From the NCBI RefSeq assembly GCF_032397745.1, contig NZ_CP135921.1, forward strand, positions 5,320,501 to 5,384,500: a DNA stretch of 64,000 bases, written 5' to 3'. Below, in pieces: positions 43,715 through 51,025 of this stretch; positions within the stretch are counted from its first letter, which is position 1; each line of letters starts with the position of its first letter. The DNA is from Bradyrhizobium prioriisuperbiae. GTDB lineage: Bacteria; Pseudomonadota; Alphaproteobacteria; Rhizobiales; Xanthobacteraceae. The translations under genes and the position numbers were made by a program. A model generated the notes under the pieces. The model was not told the origin of the DNA. It worked only from the letters and a program-made list of their open reading frames with translations, and made no database searches.

Positions 43715-44374
43715 ATGACATCGACCGACCTCGATAAATCCATCGTGGAAACCGCCTATGCGCGCTGGGCTCCGATCTATGATGCGGTGTGCGGCCCGGT
43801 GATGGTGAAGGGACGTCGCGCCGCCGCGAAGGCTGCGCGCACCGTCGGCGGCAAGATCCTGGAAGTCGGTGTCGGCACCGGACTGTCGTTCGACGACTAC
43901 GACGCGACCACCGAGATCACCGGCATCGATCTCTGCGCGCCGATGCTGGAAAAAGCCCGCGCCAAGATGGCGAGCGGGCGTTATCCGCAGGTCAAGGCAG
44001 TGCATCTGATGGATGCCCACCAGATGAGCTTCGCTGATGCGACGTTCGATTGCGTGGTCGCCCAGTTCGTCATCACCCTCGTCGCCAACCCCGAGCAGGT
44101 GCTGTCGGAGTGCCATCGCGTGGTGAAGCCGGGTGGGCGCATCATTCTCGTCAATCACCTGTATTCCGAGCGCGGGGTCGCCGCCGCCGTCGAGCGCTGG
44201 GCTGCGCAGAAAACCCGCTCGCTCGGTTTGCGGCCGGAGTTTCCGTTTGCCCGGCTGCAGGCCTGGGCCAGCGCGAACAAGGACGCGATCCTGGTCGAGC
44301 GCCGCAAGGTGGCGCCATTCGGTATCTATACACTGGTCTGTTTCGAACGGATGGCGGTGCAGGCGGCTGCCTGA
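43715..44374 (+). CDS. pmtA: Phosphatidylethanolamine N-methyltransferase-type enzyme
   Basis: 219 residues from the ATG at 43715. KSIVETAYARWAPIYDAVCG, ILEVGVGTGLSFDDYDATTE (SAM site) and FVITLVANPEQVLSECHRVV match the bacterial PmtA family that methylates phosphatidylethanolamine to phosphatidylcholine at the inner membrane, using SAM. Phosphatidylcholine is a major lipid in this group of bacteria. The next two genes fit lipid turnover under phosphate limitation, making this a lipid-metabolism cluster. A less specific methyltransferase is the alternative. Confidence 0.78.
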   Translation: MTSTDLDKSIVETAYARWAPIYDAVCGPVMVKGRRAAAKAARTVGGKILEVGVGTGLSFDDYDATTEITGIDLCAPMLEKARAKMASGRYPQVKAVHLMDAHQMSFADATFDCVVAQFVITLVANPEQVLSECHRVVKPGGRIILVNHLYSERGVAAAVERWAAQKTRSLGLRPEFPFARLQAWASANKDAILVERRKVAPFGIYTLVCFERMAVQAAA

Positions 44375-44398
44375 AACGCGTGACGGGTTTTGGGGCGC

Positions 44399-44416
44399 CC
44401 GTCATCGTTATGTCAT
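44399..44416 (+). promoter_or_regulatory. PHO box ahead of plcP
   Basis: CCGTCAT (44399-44405), CGTT, ATGTCAT (44410-44416): two 7-base direct repeats with a 4-base spacer, each 6 of 7 identical to the PhoB half-site CTGTCAT and with its exact 11-base period. A start of transcription about 20-25 bases further on would leave a short leader before the ATG at 44455. This also argues against the in-frame ATG at 44410 being the true start. Confidence 0.6.
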
Positions 44417-44454
44417 CGGAATCTGGTAGCCGCTCGCGCATGGGAAGCGACGTT

Positions 44455-45255
44455 ATGAGCGAAGGTCAGCAAGAGAGACACTTTCGCACATTGTTCATCT
44501 CCGACGTGCATCTCGGCGCGCGGGGATCGCAGGCCGAAAGGCTGCTGGACTTTCTCCGCTACCACGATGCCGACACCATCTATCTGGTCGGCGACATCAT
44601 CGATGGCTGGGCGCTGAAGTCGAACTGGTACTGGCCGCAATCCCATAACGATTTCGTGCAGAAGATGCTGCGCAAGGCCCGCAAGGGCGCCCGCGTCATC
44701 TACGTGCCGGGCAACCACGACGAGTTCCTGCGCTCTTATTACGGCACCCACGCCGGTGACATCGAGGTGGTCGAGCAGACCATCCATGAAGGCGCCGACG
44801 GCAAGCGCTATCTGGTGATCCACGGCGATATCTTCGACCTGGTGGTTCAGAACGCGCGCTGGCTCGCCCATCTCGGCGACAAGGCCTATGACTTCGCGAT
44901 CCAGATGAATCGCCTGGTCAATGCCGGCCGCAAGCTGTTCGGCTTTCCGTACTGGTCGCTGTCGCAGTGGGCCAAACTCAAGGTCAAGAACGCCGTCAAT
45001 TATATCGGCGCTTTCGAGCAGACGCTCGCCGGCGAGGCGCGGCGGCACGGCGCCGACGGCGTGATCTGCGGCCATATCCACTACGCCACCATCCGTGACG
45101 AACACGGCATCCGCTATATGAACTGCGGCGACTGGGTCGAGAGCTGCACCGCGATCGTTGAACACGACGATGGTCGCTTCGAAATCCTGAAATGGACCGG
45201 TCCGCTCACTCAGACCGAACCGGCGACGCGGCCCGTTTCGGCGCAAGCAGCTTGA
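44455..45255 (+). CDS. plcP: PlcP-type metallophosphoesterase (LpxH-like superfamily)
   Basis: 266 residues from the ATG at 44455 (GGAAG eight bases upstream). Calcineurin-like metal motifs: SDVHLG (Asp17, His19), VGDIIDGW (Asp47), PGNHDEF (Asn87, His88), VIHGDIFD and CGHIHYA. Annotation pipelines usually call this COG UDP-2,3-diacylglucosamine hydrolase; in Sinorhizobium the family member PlcP is a phospholipase C that releases diacylglycerol from phosphatidylcholine when phosphate is scarce. The downstream glycosyltransferase overlap (TGATG), the PHO box upstream and pmtA next door all favour PlcP. An LpxH role in lipid A synthesis is the less likely alternative. Confidence 0.75.
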   Translation: MSEGQQERHFRTLFISDVHLGARGSQAERLLDFLRYHDADTIYLVGDIIDGWALKSNWYWPQSHNDFVQKMLRKARKGARVIYVPGNHDEFLRSYYGTHAGDIEVVEQTIHEGADGKRYLVIHGDIFDLVVQNARWLAHLGDKAYDFAIQMNRLVNAGRKLFGFPYWSLSQWAKLKVKNAVNYIGAFEQTLAGEARRHGADGVICGHIHYATIRDEHGIRYMNCGDWVESCTAIVEHDDGRFEILKWTGPLTQTEPATRPVSAQAA

Positions 45256-46304
45256 TGCGTATCCTGATCGCAACCGACGCCTGGCACCCGCAAGTCAACG
45301 GCGTGGTGCGCACGCTGACCATGATGGCGGATGCGGCGCGCAAGCTCGGCGCCGACGTCAGTTTCCTGACGCCGCAATCGTTTCGGACCTTTGCGCTGCC
45401 GAGCTATCCGGACCTGCGGGTCGCGCTGCCCAATCCGATGCAGATCGCCCGCCTGATCGCCGAAGCCAGGCCCGACAATATCCATGTCGCCACCGAAGGG
45501 CCGATCGGGTTCCTGGTCCGGCGTTACTGCCGCAAGCACGGCATTCCCTTCACCACCAGCTTTCACACCCGCTTTCCGGAATACGTCTCGGCGCGGTTTC
45601 CGATCCCGGAATCCTGGGTGTGGGTGGCGCTGCGGCGTTTCCATGCGCGCAGCGGCGCGGTGATGGCGGCGACGCCGGCGCTTGCCGGTGAATTGCGTTC
45701 TCGCGGTTTCCGCAATGTGGCGCTGTGGCCGCGCGGTGTCGATGCCGAGCTGTTTCATCCGCGCGAGGCCGATCTCGGTCTGCCGCGGCCGGTGTTCCTG
45801 TCGGTCGGCCGCGTTGCGGTGGAAAAGAATCTCGAGGCCTTCCTGGCGCTCGATCTGCCCGGCACCAAGGTCGTCGTCGGCGACGGCCCGGCCAAAGCCG
45901 CGCTGCAGAAGCAATATCCGGAAGCGGTCTTTCTGGGCGCCCGCCATGGCGAAGCACTGGCGGAGGCCTACGCGGCCGCCGATGTGTTCGTGTTTCCAAG
46001 CCGGACCGATACGTTCGGGCTGGTGCTGCTGGAAGCGCTGGCCAGCGGCGTGCCGGTCGCGGCCTTTCCGGTGTCGGGGCCGCGCGACGTGATCGGCCAT
46101 GCCCCGGTGGGCGCGCTGGACGAGGATCTGCAGCAGGCTTGTCTCGCGGCAGTGTCGCTGTCGCGGAGCGCGTGCCGGGAGTTCGCGCTGAAGCTGACCT
46201 GGGAAGCCTGCGCCCGCGCCTTCATCGACAATGTGGTGCGGGTGCGCGCCGAACATGAGGGTGAGGCGGCTCTGGTTTCGCCGGGGCCGCATCTCGCGGC
46301 CTGA
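45255..46304 (+). CDS. agt: GT4 glycosyltransferase, probable diacylglycerol glycosyltransferase (Agt-like)
   Basis: 349 residues from the ATG at 45255, overlapping the plcP stop by one base. RILIATDAWHPQVNGVVRTL is the opening of the family of MgtA/Agt-like lipid glycosyltransferases; VNGVVRT holds the acceptor loop, and VFVFPSRTDTFGLVLLEALA holds the sugar-nucleotide E-x7-E site. In Agrobacterium and many marine alphaproteobacteria, agt next to plcP makes glycolipids from the diacylglycerol PlcP releases. The assignment rests on gene order plus family; the sugar donor cannot be read from the sequence. Confidence 0.72.
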   Translation: MRILIATDAWHPQVNGVVRTLTMMADAARKLGADVSFLTPQSFRTFALPSYPDLRVALPNPMQIARLIAEARPDNIHVATEGPIGFLVRRYCRKHGIPFTTSFHTRFPEYVSARFPIPESWVWVALRRFHARSGAVMAATPALAGELRSRGFRNVALWPRGVDAELFHPREADLGLPRPVFLSVGRVAVEKNLEAFLALDLPGTKVVVGDGPAKAALQKQYPEAVFLGARHGEALAEAYAAADVFVFPSRTDTFGLVLLEALASGVPVAAFPVSGPRDVIGHAPVGALDEDLQQACLAAVSLSRSACREFALKLTWEACARAFIDNVVRVRAEHEGEAALVSPGPHLAA

Positions 46305-46330
46305 GCCTTTTGGCAAGTCCATTTTGGCAC

Positions 46331-46372
46331 GTCTGGGCTTCCAGGTCTGGGTTGCAAAGTCTGGGCTACCAA
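46331..46372 (+). repeat. Three 14-base tandem repeats
   Basis: GTCTGGGCTTCCAG, GTCTGGGTTGCAAA and GTCTGGGCTACCAA follow each other without gaps, sharing GTCTGGG and a loosely conserved second half. They lie between agt and the dehydratase gene. A regulatory role is not shown. Confidence 0.6.
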
Positions 46373-46401
46373 GCGCTCGCCATGCGCGATAAAATCCCGC
46401 T

Positions 46402-47382
46402 ATGACTGAGTCCCTTCCCGTGACGCCCGCCGACATCGATGCGGCCGCCCATGTGCTGGCGCCGTTCGCAGTGCGAACGCCGCTGGTTTCATCTCCCGCG
46501 CTCGATGAGCTGACCGGTGGGAAAATCCTGCTGAAGGCCGAGGTGCTGCAGCGGACGGGCTCGTTCAAGTTCCGCGGCGCCTTCAACAAGCTGTCCTCGA
46601 TCCCCGTGGCGTCGCGCGGGGCCGGCGTGGTGGCGTTTTCCTCCGGCAATCATGCTCAGGGCGTCGCCGCCGCGGCGCAGCTGCTCAAGATGCGCGCAAC
46701 CATCGTGATGCCGTCCGATGCGCCGGTGTCGAAACGCGAACGCACCAAGGGCTACGGCGCCGACGTCGTGCTTTATGACCGCCTGCGCGAGGATCGCGAG
46801 GCGATCGCCCGCGAGCTTGCCGCCAGGCAAGGCGCAACCATTGTGCCGCCCTACGACGATCCCAAGGTCATCGCCGGGCAGGGCACCACCGCGCGCGAAT
46901 TCTGCGAGGATCTGGCCGCGCGCGGCAGCACGCCCGACATCGTGGTGGCGCCGGCGTCCGGCGGCGGCCTGATCGCCGGCATTGCAGTTGCGACCAAGGC
47001 GCGGTTTCCCGACGCCACCATCATCACCGCCGAACCGCAGGGTTTCGACGATCATGCCCGCTCGTTCGCCAGTGGTGAACGCGAGCTGCACCGTGCCGAG
47101 GGCAGCACCATCTGCGACGCGCTGATGGCGACGATTCCCGGCGAAATCACCTTCGCCATCAATCAGCGGCTGGTGACGCGCGGCGTCACCGCGTCGGACG
47201 CTGAGGTCGGGATGGCGGTTGCGTTCGTGTTTCGCGAGCTCAAGCTTGTGGTCGAGCCGGGCGGCGCGGTGGCGCTGGCGGCGCTGCTTGCGGGACGGAT
47301 CGATGCCCGCGGCAAGACGGTGGTGATCGTGCTGTCCGGCGGCAATGTCGATGCCGACATGTTTTCGCGGCTGATTGGTTAG
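46402..47382 (+). CDS. Threonine/serine dehydratase family PLP enzyme
   Basis: 326 residues, fold II. GSFKFRGAFNKL carries the PLP lysine, FSSGNHAQGVAAAAQL the phosphate-binding asparagine loop, APASGGGLIAGIA the glycine loop, and VVIVLSGGNVDADMF the C-terminal serine. There is no ACT regulatory domain, so it is a catabolic-type threonine/serine ammonia-lyase, threo-hydroxyaspartate dehydratase or serine racemase rather than the biosynthetic IlvA. Nine bases separate it from the phosphatase gene. Confidence 0.88.
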   Translation: MTESLPVTPADIDAAAHVLAPFAVRTPLVSSPALDELTGGKILLKAEVLQRTGSFKFRGAFNKLSSIPVASRGAGVVAFSSGNHAQGVAAAAQLLKMRATIVMPSDAPVSKRERTKGYGADVVLYDRLREDREAIARELAARQGATIVPPYDDPKVIAGQGTTAREFCEDLAARGSTPDIVVAPASGGGLIAGIAVATKARFPDATIITAEPQGFDDHARSFASGERELHRAEGSTICDALMATIPGEITFAINQRLVTRGVTASDAEVGMAVAFVFRELKLVVEPGGAVALAALLAGRIDARGKTVVIVLSGGNVDADMFSRLIG

Positions 47383-47390
47383 CGCGGGGC

Positions 47391-48191
47391 ATGGGCATGC
47401 AGGACGGGCCTGGTGCGAACGAGCGGGTCCTGCCGTTCGCCGGGATTCATAATTTTCGCGATTATGGCGATTACCCAACCGCCGGCGGTGGGCGGGTGGC
47501 GAAAGGCCGTCTGTACCGGTCCGCGCAGCATCAAGGGGCAAGCCCTGACGATCTGCTGAAGGTCGGCGCGCTCGGTCTTTCGACCGTGGTGGATCTGCGC
47601 GGCGCCCGCGAGCGTGAAGCCGCGCCGTGCCCGCGTCCCGAGGGTTTTGGGGCTCGAGTAATCTTCACCGATGAGGAGACCGCCGGGCTCGCGCCGCATC
47701 TGCAGGCGGCGCGCGAGGTCGACGGCTCTGAGGGCATTCGGGGGGCAATGTGCCGGGGCTATGCCGCGATGCCGTTCCGGCCGTTTCTGGTGCAGGTGAT
47801 GCGCGACTATTTTGCGGCGCTGGCGTCCGACGACGGGCCGGCGCTGGTGCATTGCGCCGCCGGCAAGGATCGCACCGGACTTGCGGTGGCGCTGCTGCAT
47901 TCGCTGCTCGGCGTGCATCGCGACGACATGATGGCCGACTATCTGCTGACCAACGTGGCGGGGCATGTCGAGGCCAGGATCGAGGCCGGTGCCAGCGTCA
48001 TCCGCAGCCAGTACGGGACGACGCTGAGCGACGACGCCATTCGTGCGCTGATGATGGTTGAGCCGAATTATCTAGACGCCGCATTCGCCGGGATTGTCGA
48101 GCGGCACGGCAGTCTCGACGGTTATCTTCGCGACGAACTCGCTGTCGATGCCGAGCGCCGCGATGCGATCAGGACGCAGCTTCTGATCTGA
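47391..48191 (+). CDS. Tyrosine-protein phosphatase (Y_phosphatase3 type)
   Basis: 266 residues from the ATG at 47391 (another at 47397). The P-loop HCAAGKDRTG places Cys155 and Arg161 in the C-x5-R motif. The N-terminus FAGIHNFRDYGDYPTAGGGR and LYRSAQHQG belong to the family of MptpB-like phosphatases that act on phosphotyrosine, phosphoserine or phosphoinositides. The general acid is probably within the 85-110 region. Co-directional with the preceding dehydratase; the physiological substrate is unknown. Confidence 0.87.
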   Translation: MGMQDGPGANERVLPFAGIHNFRDYGDYPTAGGGRVAKGRLYRSAQHQGASPDDLLKVGALGLSTVVDLRGAREREAAPCPRPEGFGARVIFTDEETAGLAPHLQAAREVDGSEGIRGAMCRGYAAMPFRPFLVQVMRDYFAALASDDGPALVHCAAGKDRTGLAVALLHSLLGVHRDDMMADYLLTNVAGHVEARIEAGASVIRSQYGTTLSDDAIRALMMVEPNYLDAAFAGIVERHGSLDGYLRDELAVDAERRDAIRTQLLI

Positions 48192-48252
48192 TCAGTCCCG
48201 CGCCGTCGGGCGGCTGCGGGACATGTCTTCTTGAACTTCAGGAGCTGACGTC

Positions 48253-49191
48253 ATGTGGCAACCCAGCCCTCGTTATCCCGATCCCGCGATTGAAATTCTC
48301 GATCCGCGGTTTGCGAAGTATCATATCGTCCTCTCCGCGGTCGAGCGGCTGACGACGGGGCTGCGCTGGGCGGAGGGGCCGGTCTGGTTCGGCGACGGAC
48401 GTTACCTGCTGTGGAGCGATATTCCCAACAACCGCATGCTGCGCTGGGACGAGGAAACCGGCGTCACCAGCGTGTTTCGCAAGCCGTCCAACTTCGCCAA
48501 CGGCAATACAAGGGATCGCCAGGGCCGGCTGATCACTTGCGAGCACGGCGGGCGGCGGGTGACGCGGACCGAATACGACGGCACGATCACGGTCCTGATC
48601 GATCGTTTCGACGGCAAGCGATTGAACTCGCCGAACGATGTGGTGGTGAAGAGCGACGACAGCATCTGGTTCACCGATCCGCCGTTCGGGATTCTCGGAG
48701 ACTACGAGGGCTACAAGGCCGAACCCGAACTGCCGACCAACGTCTATCGCCTCGATCCGGCCACCGGTCGGGTCAGCGTCGTCGCCGACAGCATAGTTCG
48801 CCCCAACGGCATCTGCTTCTCCCCCGACGAGAGGCGCCTCTATGTGGTCGAGTCCGGCGCCCTGCCTAAGCGTATCCGCGCCTTCGATGTCGGATCCGAC
48901 GGCATTTCGCTGAGCAACGATCGCGTGTTCATCGACGCAGGGCCTAAGGGATCGCCCGACGGTTTTCGCTGCGATGTCGACGGCAATCTGTGGGCCGGCT
49001 GGGGCACCGGAGACGGTCTCGACGGCGTCATGATCTTTGCGCCGGATACCACCCCGATCGGCCGGATCGCGTTGCCCGAGCGCTGCGCCAATCTGTGCTT
49101 CGGCGGCGTCGCGCGCAACCGCCTGTTCATGGCGGCGAGCCAGTCGCTCTACGCGCTCTACGTCAACACACGCGGCGCGCCCGGCGGCTGA
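48253..49191 (+). CDS. SMP-30/gluconolactonase/LRE family protein
   Basis: 312 residues, six-bladed propeller family. LRWAEGPVWFGDGRYLLWSD, FANGNTRDRQGRLITCEHGG, LNSPNDVVVKSDDSIWFTDP and GFRCDVDGNLWAG supply the metal-binding Glu, Asn and Asp residues. It probably hydrolyses a sugar lactone or similar ester. No signal peptide is seen, so cytoplasmic. It is the last rightward gene before two leftward genes, with only 28 bases to the convergent neighbour. Confidence 0.87.
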   Translation: MWQPSPRYPDPAIEILDPRFAKYHIVLSAVERLTTGLRWAEGPVWFGDGRYLLWSDIPNNRMLRWDEETGVTSVFRKPSNFANGNTRDRQGRLITCEHGGRRVTRTEYDGTITVLIDRFDGKRLNSPNDVVVKSDDSIWFTDPPFGILGDYEGYKAEPELPTNVYRLDPATGRVSVVADSIVRPNGICFSPDERRLYVVESGALPKRIRAFDVGSDGISLSNDRVFIDAGPKGSPDGFRCDVDGNLWAGWGTGDGLDGVMIFAPDTTPIGRIALPERCANLCFGGVARNRLFMAASQSLYALYVNTRGAPGG

Positions 49192-49219
49192 TGCCGGTGC
49201 CCTGCAAAGACTCGAAGCG

Positions 49220-50860
49220 TCATTCGAGTGTTATGCGCCAGTTATCCAGGTCAAACAGAGCATCGTCGTCGGGCAGGGGCCCGTAATGGCCGAACTCACT
49301 GTCAGTCGGCGGGACAAAGTTGGTCTGGGAAATGAGATCAATCATGAGGGGAAAACAACGTCGGTCCCTCAGCTCCGGATACACGTTGACGAGGAAATCG
49401 CCGGAGCCGCCTCCGCGGGCCAGATAACGTTCGAAACCTTCGTTCGTCGCTATCGCATTGCCGATGGGACCCGCCATTCTCCGCTGAGTCCCGCTGTGCC
49501 AAACGGCCACGTCGCGACTCGGGTCCGTCGATGCCGAGCGCGTCCACATCAGCTCCAATAGGCCGAGGATTCTTTGGGCATATTGGGGCCCGGAATCCTG
49601 GATTTGCCTGGTCAGCTTGGGGTGGAAGAGGATCTCCAGGCGCCGCAGGACCATGCTCGATTTATAGTCCAGTGTCCTCAATCTGTGCTCGAAGTCGGCG
49701 ATGTCGCGCTGCTGGAGCAGGTCAGGGTTGCCGGCCTTCTCTAGACGCTCTTTTTCGGCGAGGATGGCGCCTGCCTCCGCGTATTGGACCGAAAAACTGG
49801 GCTTGGTCCCCACATTGCGAGCATTCAGAATCTGCTGGGCAAGTGTTTCGGCCTCAAGTTGTCCGTGCTCCAGGCTTTCGCCGATCAGCTTTCCAAGCTG
49901 GTCCCGGATTTGAACCAGCTTGATCGCAAACAGCTTGGTGGGGGCAGTCTCGACCTGCGGCGGAACGGGTACGGCAGTCTCCTGTTCCTCCCTGAACAGC
50001 CCGGCGCGGACGGCAGCGACAAACAGGGACACCGCGTTTTTGGTCGCGAGAATGCGGACGCGGTTGCCGGCGATCTTCTCGATCTTCTCCTTTCGCTCAT
50101 CGGCGAAATCGGAGATGGCGCGGATGGCGATCGCCCTCGGGGGCCTTGCGCGGATCAATGTCGCATCATGGACACCGGCCGACTCCATCTCCATGGCTGC
50201 GATTTTGCGATCTATTCGTTTGCGCACCCACTGCCCGAAGGCGGTGCCTTTGCCGACGGCCGGTCCGCTCGCCAGATTCCTGTCGTCGCCGGCAAGCAGT
50301 CGATTGTCCGGCAGCGACAGGTTTTCGGCGGCGAGTGCCGCGCGGATCTTCGGTGTGATCAGCGCATCGGAATGCGCGGCCATGTCCTGCTGCCATTGGT
50401 CAAAATATGTTTTCCCGGTCCTCCAGAACACCCCAAACCTGTTCAACAGGCGAGGTGAGGTGGTGAATCGATTGCCCGATGTGTCGAGCGTCCATTCCTT
50501 GCCGTCGCCGGTCGATGCCGCGTTCGCAAGGTATTCGTTCACACTGTCCGGGATGAAAATGTCGCCGGGGTTGAGATCGTCGCTCAGCGAGCCGGCTATT
50601 CCGAGCACAACGACGTTGCGTGGATCGAACTCGGTGATCAGCGCGGAGGTGAATGTTGCGGATCTCGTGTTGCCCATCTTGCCCGCGGGCACCACGACGA
50701 TGGACAGATCACGCTGCTGGACTGGCGAGGGAATTTTGCCGACAAAGTATGTCAGCGTCAGGTCTGCAGCCTCATGATCCTCAAAGCCGTCGCCCAGCAC
50801 GTCCATGACGTACCGAAACTCTTCTCCCAAAGCCACATACAGCAGCACATCGACTGACAT
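49220..50860 (-). CDS. Phosphorylase-superfamily (PNP/MTAN) domain protein with unknown C-terminal domain
   Basis: 546 residues. Residues 1-290 are a nucleoside phosphorylase/nucleosidase domain: VVVLGIAGSL at 84-92, the ribose-binding AAMEMESAGV at 221-230, and RAISDFADER with the likely catalytic Asp251. Residues about 300-546 match nothing I recognise; they begin with a helical region (KLVQIRDQLGKLIGESLEHG) and a possible coiled coil (ILAEKERLEKAGN), and end acidic. At twice the size of MTAN enzymes, this resembles PNP domains used as effectors in bacterial immunity, some of which cleave ATP; that is inference. The gene is AT-richer than its flanks (31 G/C of 60 at 49321-49380 against 39 of 60 at 47041-47100), suggesting transfer. 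Confidence 0.75.
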   Translation of the reverse strand: MSVDVLLYVALGEEFRYVMDVLGDGFEDHEAADLTLTYFVGKIPSPVQQRDLSIVVVPAGKMGNTRSATFTSALITEFDPRNVVVLGIAGSLSDDLNPGDIFIPDSVNEYLANAASTGDGKEWTLDTSGNRFTTSPRLLNRFGVFWRTGKTYFDQWQQDMAAHSDALITPKIRAALAAENLSLPDNRLLAGDDRNLASGPAVGKGTAFGQWVRKRIDRKIAAMEMESAGVHDATLIRARPPRAIAIRAISDFADERKEKIEKIAGNRVRILATKNAVSLFVAAVRAGLFREEQETAVPVPPQVETAPTKLFAIKLVQIRDQLGKLIGESLEHGQLEAETLAQQILNARNVGTKPSFSVQYAEAGAILAEKERLEKAGNPDLLQQRDIADFEHRLRTLDYKSSMVLRRLEILFHPKLTRQIQDSGPQYAQRILGLLELMWTRSASTDPSRDVAVWHSGTQRRMAGPIGNAIATNEGFERYLARGGGSGDFLVNVYPELRDRRCFPLMIDLISQTNFVPPTDSEFGHYGPLPDDDALFDLDNWRITLE

Positions 50861-51025
50861 GAGCCGGCTCTCAATGAATCGTCCGAATAAAACTTTACAG
50901 GAATAACTTCACAGCAATCGCTTCGTCCCAGCCCGAGAACTCCGGAGCTTATAGGCACGATCAAATCGTCGGGGCCGATCCCGCAATGTTGCTCCAAAGT
51001 CGAGCGAATGTCATCATCAATGGAG

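Noticed and set aside
44410..44412. ATG at 44410 as the start of the plcP gene
   Set aside because: It falls inside the second half of the PHO box and lacks a ribosome site; the ATG at 44455 has GGAAG at suitable spacing.
44422..44430. JUMPstart-like half element (CTGGTAGCC) near plcP
   Set aside because: Only the short CTGGTAGC word matches; no polysaccharide operon follows, and the PHO box explains the region better.
46325..46340. Possible sigma-54 promoter (TTGGCACGTCTGGGCTT)
   Set aside because: The GG and GC pairs are 9 bases apart instead of the required 10.
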